A stretch of 64,000 bases of DNA from Rhabdophis nuchalis (lineage: Eukaryota; Chordata; Lepidosauria; Squamata; Natricidae), in contig CM077643.1 of assembly GCA_039707465.1 (NCBI GenBank), positions 326,514,919-326,578,918 on the forward strand, read 5' to 3'. A program made the translations under genes and the position numbers. The notes under the pieces were generated by a model, which was given only the letters and a program-made list of their open reading frames with translations, did no database searches and was not told the DNA's origin. This document shows, in pieces, positions 1 to 64,000 of this stretch. Position 1 is the first letter of the stretch. Each line of letters opens with the position of its first letter.

Positions 1-840
1 AACAGGTTAAAATCTCTGATCTTTTTTTTTCGTACCTACTGCTAGCGCCCTGCTTTCATTACTGTAGTACAACTAGAACGGTCTGTCGGTTTTGCACTAA
101 AATCTGTTATGCCACTTTTTCATCCGAACAACTGAAATTCCTCAATGTTGCCTGCCTATCAGCTCCCAAGTGCAAAAATTTTTTTCTTAAAATGCTGCTT
201 TGAAGGTTTGAGGTTTGCAACACTTTTCTTTCTTTTTCCTTTCAGGACAACCCTAACCTTCTGCACATTACATTCAGTTAAAATATTCACCAGAAAGCAG
301 CTTACTCTAATAAACAAGCATGCGCTAACAAGGCTCTTCTATCCCCAAAAGGCACAAACAACAAACGGTGCCAGTTCGTAATCTCTCCCACTTCCTCAGA
401 ATATTTGCCTTCTGCCCACAACCTTCATTCTCTGATGGATGCACTGCTACTACCTCCCTGATATATGTGTTATGGACACACATACCCTCTCCGCCTTCTC
501 AGATTTCCTAATTCAGGTGCCAGTTCCTGCCATACTCTTGATTTTATATGGTTGAAGTCAGATGAAAGGCTTAATTATGTGAGAAGTGTAGTGCAGAAAA
601 TGGCAAAAATGAAAAGCAGAACATGAGCCTCTAGTCTAATGAAATACAGCCTTACTGTACGGTTTCTGGCAAACCCAGTGACAACTTCTTTAAAACAAAT
701 TATTGCGGCTAAGACCAAGAATGCAACATGCACGCTTTGACAATACTTGCGGCACACCCCAACTCTACAAGCTGTGAATCTGCCACCGGCCAAAAGCCTC
801 TCCCCCACCCCCACCCCTCTTCTCAACCAAACCAAGGGGT
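1..840. other. No recognised gene; AT-rich flank
   Basis: No exon, repeat family or RNA gene could be recognised. The short open frames here have no recognisable protein content. If the CpG island to the right is the first exon of a minus-strand gene, this stretch would be the start of its first intron. Confidence 0.4.
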
Positions 841-918
841 TTGAGACCCATTGCCATCAACCAGAGCGGGGGCTTTCCCTGTAAGTTCCCCACCCGCGCC
901 CGCCTTCGCCCCAGTGCG

Positions 919-934
919 AAGACTTACCTTTGCA
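919..934 (-). other. Candidate splice donor ending a first exon
   Basis: Read on the minus strand the site is AAG|GTAAGT, a perfect consensus donor, with the last exon base at 928 and the intron starting at 927. It sits at the left rim of the CpG island, as expected for a non-coding first exon transcribed leftwards. A plus-strand GTAAGT also occurs at 881, but it lacks a GC-rich exon upstream of it. Confidence 0.45.
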
Positions 935-1285
935 GCAAGAAATGGAGGCTTTTGGCAGTCGGGGAGATTCGAACAGCGAAGCCACCACACTCACGCCTCG
1001 AGTGCAAGCAGCAGGGACGTCTTGAGGTTGCACATGCCCGGGAGGGGGGAGGGAAAGGTGGGGGGGGGGAGTTCTCTGACCCGCCTTGAGGCGAAGATAT
1101 CGGCTATGCGTTTGGCGTGTGGTTTATTCTGTTTTGGTTTTGAAAAAGAACGCTACCTGTCCGTCACGCCCCCTGGCTAGCGGAGCGGCCGATAGCCGAC
1201 TCGCTCGCTGTGGCTGTGCCTGGTAGAGTCTCGGGAGGCGCGCGTGCGCGTCTCCGCGCTTGCCGCGAGGAGGAATTCCAGCTAG

Positions 1286-1293
1286 TGACGTCA
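1286..1293. promoter_or_regulatory. Full palindromic CRE (TGACGTCA)
   Basis: An exact 8-bp cAMP response element inside the CpG island. Full CREs in CpG islands close to start sites are typical CREB/ATF targets. A half-site-like sequence lies near 1368. Binding is inferred. Confidence 0.55.
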
Positions 1294-2268
1294 ATCGGGG
1301 CGAGGGAAAGCGGCCGTGGACTTCTTTCGCCGACTCCTGGAAGATGTCGGCTGTCGGGGGGAGATGAGCGTCATCCTCGGCTGCATGAAGAAGGCACGTA
1401 TGTGCTTCGTGGCTGGAAACGGTGGCAGAGAGGATGGACATAGCCGGAGAGAGGCGCGCGACTACAAGCACGGGAAGAAAAGAAAAGGAGAGAGAGAAAA
1501 AGCCGGGAATTCCGAGCCGCAGGGAGTAAACCCTTCCGAGCATTTAAGAAAAAAATGCATTGTTTCTCTATCGTATTATACTGATGCATTTTTATTCCCT
1601 AACTGATGCCCCAAGCGACTTGCTTTTAGCATAATTGGTACTCAGAAAATATGCCAAGAATAGATGGAATATCATTCGTTATATCAGAATAACTTTCAGC
1701 ATTCCGATAATACTTTTAAAGCTGAATACAAATAAAAATGAAAGCAGTATGCACTATGGTTTCACCATGGGCTGTATTATACATTCTTCTCCATGACTTG
1801 AACTCAAGAAATGATTCCTGCAGGTTAGCAACAGAACCCAAGTAACTGTGAAAATGTATTCTAAAAATAAGCACTATATTGTAGAAACTTTCAAAGGAAT
1901 AAAACATGATGGCACCAGATATTTTAAAAATAAAATTGAAAACAAGTATTTATTAAAATGCCTGCCATGGCAATCACTATCATGCAGGCTTTCATCTTGT
2001 TTTTAGAAAATCATGTTTCTTTCCAAGGCTCCTATAACACTGAAGCCTTTTTCCCCCCCAGAATGAATGTTTTAATGAGGTAGATATCTGCAAATTTATT
2101 TAGGAATGCAGGTATAAAAATGACTAAACTTGTCTCAGAATCTTGACCTACAACACCTCAAATTCTGTGTTTGAACATAAAAACACAAGCATTTTAAGGA
2201 CCACGATAAATTATATTATTTCCTTCCAATATGGGGAGGCTGTTTGGGTTTGTAGCTTTATAACAAAG

Positions 2269-2595
2269 CAGGGATGTCAAAGCACAGGGCTCGGATCTGG
2301 CCCGCAGGGTGTTTAAATCTGGCCCGTGGGGCTGTCCTAGAAACAGCAAAGGACCAGCCTGTGGTGGCTCTGCCAGCAAAAGAGCTCGAGGGCTGCACGC
2401 GGACCTCACAAGCTGTTTTCACTGGCAGAGAGCTACAGGAGGTGAAAACGGAGCCTATTTTCACTGGTAGAGTGCTCGGGCCACCACAGGCACACCCGGC
2501 ATGAGTGACGTTGAGTTGGGCACGCCCAACCTGGCCTCCCAAGGTCAAACACATCCCTGATGCGGCCCTCAGTGAAATCGAGTTTGACACCTCTG
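2269..2595. mobile_element. hAT-like non-autonomous element (tcaaa/tttgaca termini)
   Basis: The element runs from CAGGGATGTCAAA to TTTGACACCTCTG, degenerate inverted termini of the small hAT family seen again at 23497 and 34429. Flanks 2261-2268 and 2596-2603 match at 6 of 8 bases, an aged 8-bp target duplication. The interior has no coding capacity. Confidence 0.65.
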
Positions 2596-2603
2596 TAATA
2601 AAA

Positions 2604-3545
2604 CAAAATAACTAGAGGGGTTTCCCTTATCTTGGACTTCCAGTTTCAGGGTCTGCCTGTGTAGAAATACTGTGAACACTGTGGAGCATGACAGAATGAA
2701 ACTATCAGGGCATACAAAACAGCAAGGATCTTGGGCTTGTGAAATTCGGATGAGTCACTAGAAAATCTGAGAGAGTGTTACCAATGCTTGTGGGCTGGCT
2801 TACTAAGTGCTGGGCGCCAGAACATAGGGAGACTTAGGGTCTTCAAATAAAAGGACAATGACCATGGGTGGAATCAAACTGGGCTATTAGAACAGGGTGT
2901 ACTATTATTGGATATTGAAATGAACTAGAACTAAAAGGCTGTTTTATTTAAATTGTAGCATGCTAAACTTTATTCAGTACTTTTATACAGAAAAGGATAC
3001 CACAAGGGGGAGGGGAGGTTCTATTATTGTTACTTCTTACTATTCATGACTTGATAGACAACAGTTCACCAGGACTGTAAATAATTTTTGTAAACTCTTA
3101 CAGTATCAGTAACAGTGTCTAGCCATCTTGCTTTCTGTCAGCCTATTTTTCAATTGGTTTCATTTCACCAACTCTCAAGCTTTCTTCAAGGACTATCTGC
3201 CTATCGTATCCAAAATAGATAAATTTTAGCCTTATAATTAATGTTTCAATGATCAATTTGCACTTCCATAATCTAGGTTTAGATCATTTTGTTGTTCTTG
3301 TAGCCCAAGATATTCTCCATTTTTTTCAGCCTGGATCTCAATGCAAAAGCATTAATTTTTCTTTATTCAGCTTTTCTTTTTCTTTTTTTGAAAAAGAATT
3401 TTTTTATTGGTTTTACAATTTATAATAAGGGAAAAGGGTAAGTAGGGTTTGTAATATACATTTAGAGCTTCCATGTCAGAGATGGTGGTTGCATTCGGGT
3501 CTTCATACAGTATCCTGTTAAGTAAATAGTGTTAAGAGATCTATA
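2604..3545. other. No recognised feature
   Basis: AT-rich spacer between the hAT-like element and the Tigger element. I see no gene, and no repeat family I can name. Confidence 0.4.
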
Positions 3546-3794
3546 CAGTGGTACCTCGGTTCACGAACTTAATTCGTGAACTGACTCTGTTCGCGATCCG
3601 AATTGGTCGTGATGCGAGGCACAATTTCCCATAGGGTTCAATGTAAATCCGGTTAATCCGTTCCGACCTTGTTTTTTGGTCGTGAATCTTGAACGGACTC
3701 TGTTCGCGTTGCGAATTGGTCGTGAAGAGAGGCACAGTTTCCCATAGGGTTCAATGTAAATCCGGTTAATCCGTTCTGACCTTGTTTTTTGGTT

Positions 3795-4400
3795 TTTGAA
3801 GCACCCAAAATATGAAAAAAATTACAAGACACATTTGTACAGTTCTCACCTTGTACTGTATTGTGGTTTTAGAAGCACCCCAAAATATGCAAAAATTACA
3901 CATTTGTACATTTCTGACCTGGTTTTAAGGTTATAGAAGCACCCCAAAATATGAAACAAATCACAAAACACATTTGTACACTTCTGACCTGGTTTTAAGG
4001 TTATAGAAGCACCCCAACATATGCAAAAATTACACATTTGTACATTTCTGACCTGGTTTTAAGGTTATAGAAGCACCCCAAGATATGAAACAAATCACAA
4101 AACACATTTGTACACTTCTGACCTGGTTTTAAGGTTATAGAAGCACCCCAAGATATGAAACAAATCACAAAACACATTTGTACACTTCTGACCTGGTTTT
4201 AAGGTTATAGAAGCACCCCAACATATGCAAAAATTACACATTTGTACATTTCTGACCTGGTTTTAAGGTTATAGAAGCACCCCAAGATATGAAACAAATC
4301 ACAAAACACATTTGTACACTTCTGACCTGGTTTTAAGGTTATAGAAGCACCCTAAAATATGAAACAAATCACAAAACACATTTGTACAGTATGGTAATGT
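3795..4400. repeat. Tandem satellite inside the Tigger element
   Basis: About nine copies of a roughly 60-70 bp unit around the words GGTTATAGAAGCACCCCAA and CACATTTGTAC. Two variants occur, a shorter one with ATGCAAAAATTACAC and a longer one with ATGAAACAAATCACAAAAC, often alternating. It lies in the 3' non-coding part of the transposon, between the transposase stop codon and the left terminal repeat. Confidence 0.85.
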
Positions 4401-4559
4401 ATGTACAGTACACAGTAAAGAGAGAACACCAAGCTTGCTTGAGATGACTTCTGGCATGGATGAAGGCAGGTGGGAGGCGGTTATTGTTTGGAGGGAGAGT
4501 CCCCCTCCATAAGGACATCAAGGGGATCTTCTTCAGGGCTTTCCTCTCTCCTTTGTCTC

Positions 4560-6649
4560 TTAGCTGCAGGCTGTTTTGCTGAAAAATCTGTCCAATGTCA
4601 CTTGTCTTTTCCTGCGCTGCAAAACCTTCCGGAAATGAGAGACCACATTATCATCCATGAGATTTAACACTCTGTTCGTGACAGTTATGTTGGGGTGGTG
4701 CTTTTCAAAGAAATCATGGCACTCATGCCATTTTACCATAATGGCTTTTATGGCATCACTGGTAACCTCCTCCCTCTCTTCCTCCTCCTCTGTTGAATGC
4801 TCCTCAAGAAGTGCCTTTCGCTGCTCACTGTGGAGTTCAGAAAGTTCCTCGGTGGTCAGCTCCTCCCTATGTTCCTCAACAAGGTCTTCCACATCAGCAC
4901 CGTCAACGTCCAGACCCATACTCTTGCCCATGGACACAATTTCATCCACTACCTCTGTGTCAGACCCTTCTAGGTCTATGTCATGTTCCTGTTCCTGTTC
5001 AGTGGCACATTCTGACCACAGTTTCCTCCAGGCTGAAGTTAGGGTTCGGGGAGTGACCTCTTGCCAGGCTTTGTCAATGAGGTTAATGCAGTGGACAACA
5101 TTGAAATGTTTCTTCCAGAACTCTTTTAAAGTCAAGGACGTCTCTTCAGTGACATTATAGCACCTAGTGAAGAGCGCCTTTGTGTACAGCTTCTTGAAGT
5201 TGCAGATGACTTGCTGGTCCATTGGTTGCAGAAGTGGTGTTGTGTTGGGGGGGAGGAACTTCACCCTGATGAAGTCATACTCAGCATCCATATCCTCCAC
5301 CAAGACTGGAGGGTGTGCTGGGGCATTGTCCATTAGAAGAAGGCACCTTTCAGGCAGCTGGTTATCAGAGAGATACTTTTTGACAGTGGGTGCGAACACC
5401 TCGTACAGCCATTCCATGAACAACTGCCTTGTCACCCAAGCTTTGGCATTGGATCTCCACATGACGGGCAGTCTGGCCTTGTTGACATTTTGTTCCCTAA
5501 ATGCACGAGGGGTCTGGGAATGGTAAACCAGTAGTGGTTTAATTTTCATATCGCCGCTTGCATTGGCACACAGCAAAAGGGTCAATCTGTCCTTCATGGG
5601 CTTGTGCCCTGGTAGTGCCTTTTCCTCCTGCGTGATGTAGGTTCTGTTTGGCATTTTTTTCCAGAAGAGCCCTGTTTCATCACAGTTGAAGACTTGTTGA
5701 GCGACGTAGCCTTCTGTCGCCATGAATTCTGCAAATTCCACCTTGTAGGCTTCTGCTGCGGCCTTGTCAGAGCTGGAAGCCTCACCATGTCTAATCACAC
5801 TGTGGATGCCACTTCTCCTGCGGAATTTTTCAAACCACCCCCTACTGGCTTTAAATTCGTCACTCGTGGCACTTGTAGAGGGGCTTCCTTGCACTAAATC
5901 ACTGTGCAATCTCCTGGCTTTCTCACAGATCATAGTTTCACTAACGCTATCACCTGCCAGCTGTTTCTCATTCACCCACACCAACAAAAGTTTTTCCACC
6001 TCTTCCAGCACCTCTGCTTGCTGAATCTTGTTACGCCTTTAGCAACATCAGCTCCTTTGATGGCGGCTTTGTTTTTTAAAATAGTTGAGATTGTTGACTT
6101 TGGCATCTTGTACTCCGAGGCCAGATCAGTCACACGAATGCCACGGTCATGCTTTCCCACAATCTCCTTCTTCAGCTCAATGGTTATTTTCTTCCCAGCC
6201 TTGCTGGCACTTTCATTGCTTCTCCGCACTTTCTTCTTTCCACCATGCTTGCGCTGCACATCCTTGTCACCTGCATTCCCAGGTGGCACAGCAAGCCCTG
6301 AATTCCCAGGTGGCACAGCAAGCCCTGCATTCCCAGGTGGCACAGCAAGTCCTGCATTCCCAGGTGGCACAGCAAGTCCTGCATTCCCAGGTGGCACAGC
6401 AAGCCCTGCATTCCCAGGTGGCACAGCAAGCCCTGCATTCCCAGGTGGCACAGCAAGTCCTGCATTCCCAGGTGGCACAGCAAGTCCTGCATTCCCAGGT
6501 GGCACAGCAAGTCCTGCATTCCCAGGTGGCACAGCAAGTCCTGCATTCCCAGCTTGCACAACATCACCACTTGCATTCCTAGTTTGCAAATTGTCACCTG
6601 CATTGCTGCTCCGCATTTTCCTCTTTCCACCACGCTTCCTGGGAGCCAT
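4560..6649 (-). pseudogene. Tigger transposase, one frameshift
   Basis: The likely start is the ATG at 6647-6649 (MAPRKRGGKRK, a basic nuclear-localisation-like N-terminus). Next come a collagen-like run of ten NAGLAVPPG repeats and a pogo/psq helix-turn-helix (KKITIELKKEIVGKHDRG to STISTILKNK). The frame then breaks near 6012-6030; the other frame resumes at VLEEVEKLLLVW and continues 483 residues to TAA at 4560-4562. The second part has the CENP-B-type DNA-binding domain (GWFEKFRRRSG) and the DDE domain with all three acidic residues visible: FNCDETGLFW, LLLMDNAPAHP and LLQPMDQQVI. Family members cut and paste at TA sites. The frameshift means no full protein is expected from this copy. The opposite-strand open frames here are shadows. 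Confidence 0.9.
6271..6552 (-). repeat. 27-bp minisatellite encoding NAGLAVPPG x10
   Basis: Ten near-identical 27-bp units (the word AGGTGGCACAGCAAG recurs every 27 bases from 6281 to 6524). One unit reads NSGLAVPPG. Because the unit is a multiple of three, the expansion keeps the transposase frame open. Degenerate half-units flank it on the N-terminal side. Confidence 0.93.
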
Positions 6650-6975
6650 TTTGCAGTCAGCTTCTCTGTGTCTTTGTCTGTGTCTCTCTCCACGAACGTT
6701 CGTACAGGAAGGAAGTCGCAACCATGTGACAAAAAGGAAATCCGTTCGTAGATAAAATGTCCACGGCTCCGGTTCGTGAAGCGAGGCGGGGTTCGTGAAT
6801 CCGAGCATTTTTACGAACTTTTCTGTTCGTGATGCGAGGGTGGAGTTCGTGCAGCGAGGCAGAGTTCGTGCAGCGAGGCGGAGTTTGTGCAGCGGAGCAC
6901 ATTTTTTGGGAAATTTTTGGTCGTAATCCGAATTGGTCGTGAAGAGAGGCGTTCGTGAAGAGAGGTACCACTGTA

Positions 6976-8164
6976 TATATATAACACATTTTTAAAATTC
7001 ATACATTCAATCCTTGGTTTTATATTCACATCCGTTTCAAGAATTACAGTAATTCAAAATTAATTATTTTTGGGATCTGAGCCTCTTTGCTATTGCACCT
7101 TCCACCAGTGGGCGGGGCCGTGGCTCCTCCTGTTCCTTCTTCTTCATCTCCCAGGATTGAGGAATGTTTTTCTTTATTCAGCTTTTCTGATGTCTGGCTT
7201 TCACAACCATATTAAAACTGGGAAGATGATTGCCATAATAGTGTCATTATTGTCAGTGTGAATGCTTTCCATTTTAATATTCTGTCTAGATTTGTCTTTC
7301 TCACAAGAAATAACTGAAGAGTTGCCCACATAATGTTCAGTTCAGCATGCTTTGAATTGGATTTGGTTTCTTGCAAAGCTATAGTTTAACTAGTGTTTTG
7401 TAGGATATGTGAAAAGTAGATATTCGCACACACACACACACACGCACACACACTCAAAATGCACCAGGATGCCCTGCATTTTGAAGTGTTGAGGAACACT
7501 TGTCCTTCACACTTTTTTTGTGTTTAATATGGGAACCATCTGTATATCTTTTGCGAACATGATTCTTACCCGAAGTGTGAAACAGGCTCTTACTCACCCC
7601 TCACTTGTCTTCTTAAATTATAGACTGGAATTGGATGACCTTTTTCCTTTTAAACAAATTTGATTCTGTTGCTTACTGCAGGATAAACTAATTTTTTTAG
7701 TCCATTTTTCCTTGTAAAACAAATAACATCAGCTCCAAATTAAATGTGTCTTTTAAGTTGTAACGTACATTTTGTGGGCACCATATGAACTGTATTTATA
7801 AAGATACGCTCAATGGGGTAAATACTGGAGTCACGCTCTTTCTGCATCTTTAAAAAGCTTTAGATTGCTTTGACATGGGAGACAACAGATTTCTTTTTAG
7901 TATTGTTCTGTTGCATTGTCTCTCTTGTAAGCCCTCATTCCCTTCTGCCTCCATCCCTCCTCCAAGCTTTACACCTGTTTCTGTACTCCTATTTTGGCCT
8001 TCTTAGGACCGCCTTCATTTTTTGCAAATTGCTCTCTTTTAAACTCTTTTGTTTCTGCTTCTCCTGACACCCAGCACATTTATTTGGAACGAAACTTTTG
8101 GGTGTGCATGTGTGTGTGTTTCATTTTACACGGCAGTTATTATCACGAAAAATGGAGGCACACA
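6976..8164. other. No recognised gene; short (CA)n
   Basis: AT-rich intergenic DNA with a short CA microsatellite at about 7430-7452. I can name no repeat family here. Confidence 0.4.
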
Positions 8165-8398
8165 TGTCTGGCCTAACCTACCGTACCTAGTCTTTAGTTT
8201 TTAGTAGAGAAATTATTTAATTGGGTTTTAGGTATAGTTTTAAAGGCGTATATTTTAGCACAGGGTGTTAGTATTTAATATAGTTTTAATTATTTATTAT
8301 TGTTATATGTATATGTTTTTTAAATTTCCTGTGCATCGCCCCGAGTCCCTCCGGGGAGAGGGGGTGGTTAATAAGTCTAATTAAACTAAACTAAACTT
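8165..8398 (+). mobile_element. LINE 3' end (CR1/L2-like), 3' UTR only
   Basis: The end matches the pattern in the copies at 50813 and 58370: TTTAG-rich 3' UTR, then CCCCGAGTCCCTCCGGGGAG, then a short AT-rich tail (TAAACTAAACTAAAC). No RT sequence remains, so it is strongly 5'-truncated. Clade assignment is tentative. Confidence 0.6.
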
Positions 8399-9199
8399 CC
8401 AGCTACAAAGCTGAGTCTTATTGTGTCCGTGCAGAGCCCACTTACCCAGCCGTCATCAACAGCCAGGCCAACCAGCGGCTCTACTTGAAAGCTCCCGGGC
8501 CATGTGGCCCCGAAGTCTATGGCTGAAGGTCCTTGATCGCTGGGCTTCGTGGCACCACTGACGAAGAGAGATAAACACTTGGCCCCCAGCCCTGGGAGAG
8601 GAGTCCTACCCTTCCTTTCAGAGCCTCTCCAGAGACCGGGAGGAGAAACGTCTTTTGTTTTGTCAAATTTCAGCAGCTTCATTTTAAGCCCTTATATGAG
8701 TGATTATCTGCAGAACTTTAGGTTTAAAATTGCTACAAAAGGCAACATATATGCTATAAAAGTCTATAAAAGTTGGGGGCGGGGGGACTTCCCAGCAATT
8801 TTGTACATGGAGGATTGTGCAAGCATTAAATATCCTTATTTCTTTTTTTTTTTAAGGGGGGGGGAGAAGCTAAATAAACAGTTTTTATGCAAACTGCCAG
8901 ATAGATTTCAAAAACTATGTCTGGAATTCAGGAGTTGAATTTTGGGGTTACTAGGGCTGTCAAAGCAAAAAGCCATAATTATTTAACCTATATGCAAGGG
9001 CAAAAACTAGCAGAATGAAATACCAGACCTGCTTCACAAATAATGTCAGGCAAGACATTTTCAAACAGTTGTTTCTTAGGCTGTAGATTGTGGCCTGACT
9101 ATATAAACCATTAAGTGATAATAGGCGTGTAAATCACACTAATGAATAAATCACCTTTTTGACCAACATCATTTATGAACTAGGCTAGTGTACTAGTTA
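8399..9199. other. No recognised feature
   Basis: Intergenic. The first 300 bases are somewhat GC-rich, the rest AT-rich. I see no gene and no repeat I can name. Confidence 0.35.
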
Positions 9200-9457
9200 C
9201 CGTATTTATTCGAGTATAACGCGCACACGTGTATAACGCGCACCCCCTAATTTTCGATTAAAAATCGGTATAAAATTTTGTTTCACTTTTTCTCGGCTCA
9301 GACCAAGCATTGTAAGTGACAAACGTCGTTGAACACATGCGGCCATGATAAAAACGCACCCTCGTTTATAATGCGCACCCTCGTTTATAACGCGCACCCA
9401 AACTTTGAGTTCTTTTTTTGGTAGAAAATTTTGCGCGTTATACTCGAATAAATACGG
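9200..9457. mobile_element. 258-bp TIR MITE, TA-flanked
   Basis: Perfect inverted termini of about 26 bp (CCGTATTTATTCGAGTATAA at one end, its complement at the other) with TA on both sides. The interior repeats GCGCACC/TTTATAACGCGCACC words. It has no coding capacity. The termini resemble those at 13360 and 45128 (CCGTATTTTTTGGAGTATAAG), suggesting one superfamily. The TA duplication points to Tc1/mariner. Confidence 0.85.
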
Positions 9458-9663
9458 TATATAATTTCTCAGTTCCTGCCTGATAACTCTAATAAAAAAG
9501 TGAACTAACAATTTATTAAAAAGCATACATGTTCATGAAGTACAGTTTTCTTCGTCCAAATTTAAGGTATAACTCATGAAAACTTTCTAAAAAAATCTAT
9601 TGGTTTAGAAAGATGGGTAAAGATAATGTTTATAGTTTTAATAGATATATACATTATGCTGTT

Positions 9664-10332
9664 TTTATTGGTGTTGTTTAATTGTTAATTGAGAGCCAGC
9701 CAGAGCTTGATACAAGATGAGAGATTATTTAAGTTTTTAAATAAATAAAATTAAATGCATAAATTCAAATAATTTTGGTGGAGAGCACCTACTAAATTTA
9801 TCAAATTCTCGATAAAAAATTAAGTGTTTAAAACTCTAGTTTTAAAACACTTGAGATGGTGATACATATGTGTGGAAGAACAAGGTAGATTATAATCTAA
9901 TAATGAATTAAACACAAACACTGTTTTTTATATAAACCTTTGAAATATTTTAATTATATTTTTACATAACAGATGAGCAAAAGTTACCACTAGTGCTTGA
10001 AGATTTAGAATATGTATGTCCAGGAAAGTATCCATAAAAATATGTTTATGTTACATAACATATTGCAGCATATATACTTCTGAGTTAGCGCCCTTAGTGT
10101 CCTCTTGGTACCAAAAAAGGCAAGCCAGAATTTTCTTATCACTGTGATATGGTTCATAAATTTGGTGCATGAGCATATGTAGCAGCCTTTTGTTGACGTC
10201 ATCAATTATCTATTTGCTGATGATAAAGTCATACATGTACTTTAAAATCTAGCAAAACCGAAGAGGTTCCACAGTCCACTCCGTATTGAAAGTGCTTCAT
10301 AATTTACCAAAGCTGAGAAACTGACAGAGCTG
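9664..10332 (-). other. LYST: Candidate LYST 3' UTR
   Basis: It begins directly after the LYST stop codon. The first good minus-strand AATAAA read leftwards is at 9664-9669; another lies near 9512. The UTR end is therefore a guess. The intact TIR MITE at 9200-9457 lies just beyond. Confidence 0.4.
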
Positions 10333-63835
<53,503 letters not shown>

Positions 63836-64000
63836 CTTCAAAAATGAAAAGGAAATGCCAATAAAACTTCACTGATAAAATTCCTTGATGAAATTTTAAA
63901 TTATAAATATCAACTGTCCACAGTATTAGTGGTGAAAACAGGATCCTTTGACAAGGATTTTTATATAAGGCAGAATGATTTAGCAAAATGAATTAAAGGT

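Larger units (their letters stand above)
850..1545 (-). promoter_or_regulatory. CpG island, probable promoter
   Basis: The sequence changes sharply from AT-rich to GC-rich with frequent CpG, GC-box-like runs and a CRE, then returns to AT-rich after about 1545. This is what vertebrate CpG-island promoters look like. A consensus splice donor on the minus strand near the left edge suggests transcription leftwards, out of the window. In other vertebrates the gene downstream of LYST in the same orientation is GNG4 (G-protein gamma-4), so its promoter and non-coding first exon is the leading candidate. No coding exon of that gene is visible. Promoter call is good; gene assignment is inference. Confidence 0.6.
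3546..6973 (-). mobile_element. Tigger (pogo/Tc1-mariner) DNA transposon, nearly full length
   Basis: Terminal inverted repeats CAGTGGTACCTC and GAGGTACCACTG lie at the ends and both are flanked by TA, the target duplication of Tc1/mariner elements. The element holds a Tigger-type transposase on the minus strand. Just inside the left end a block of about 110 bp is directly duplicated (about 3575-3680 and 3685-3790). A tandem array fills 3795-4400. A 27-bp minisatellite lies inside the coding region. Near-complete structure and only one visible frame break suggest a rather young insertion. Confidence 0.92.

Noticed and set aside
881..890. Plus-strand GTAAGT donor at the CpG island edge
   Set aside because: A plus-strand exon would have to lie in the AT-rich sequence to the left, with no support; the minus-strand donor at 928 fits the island better.
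6271..6552. Regular repeat that might be mistaken for a CRISPR array
   Set aside because: Units are contiguous 27-mers without spacers and lie in a transposase frame.
5904..6755. 283-codon plus-strand frame over the Tigger transposase
   Set aside because: A shadow of the minus-strand transposase and its 27-bp minisatellite (FPGGTASPA repeats).

Overview
This is vertebrate nuclear DNA, AT-rich and dense in transposons, from a squamate reptile, most likely a snake. The organism call rests on Sauria-type SINEs with a Bov-B-like 3' tail, long (GATA)n arrays of the Bkm type known from snakes, many small hAT elements, and a LINE with a TATTC-type pentanucleotide tail. This is repeat-based inference; no species is claimed.

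The only protein-coding host gene that can be read is LYST (lysosomal trafficking regulator, the Chediak-Higashi gene), on the minus strand. The window holds its last 25 coding exons, from 63835 down to the TGA at 10333. All 25 exons have usable GT/AG sites and all reading phases join, giving an uninterrupted C-terminal stretch of about 1,203 residues. It covers a pre-BEACH region, the PH-like domain (roughly exons 8-11), the BEACH domain (roughly exons 12-17) and the WD40 repeats (roughly exons 18-25). The 5' two thirds of the gene lie beyond the right edge.

Left of LYST, at about 850-1545, is a CpG island with a full CRE and a consensus minus-strand splice donor. From the usual vertebrate gene order it may be the promoter and first exon of GNG4; that is inference. 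Between the island and LYST lies a 3.4 kb Tigger (pogo) transposon at 3546-6973. Its transposase is complete apart from one frameshift and carries an in-frame minisatellite.

Introns and flanks are filled with mobile DNA: hAT-like elements with 8-bp target duplications, palindromic MITEs, TA-flanked inverted-repeat elements, Tc1/mariner remnants, LINE 3' ends (two RT C-terminus types), tRNA-headed SINEs, solo-LTR candidates and a Helitron candidate. Many are nested. Two patterns stand out. A CT-rich plus CpG-rich cassette sits inside three hAT-like shells with different termini (26117-26964, 27103-28465, 48286-49272). A higher-order satellite built on a TACTGTATTTCTC unit sits inside two TA-flanked elements and, inverted, inside the Helitron candidate. 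Several repeats touch LYST splice sites, most strikingly a 32-unit (AAT)n array that forms the intron side of one acceptor.
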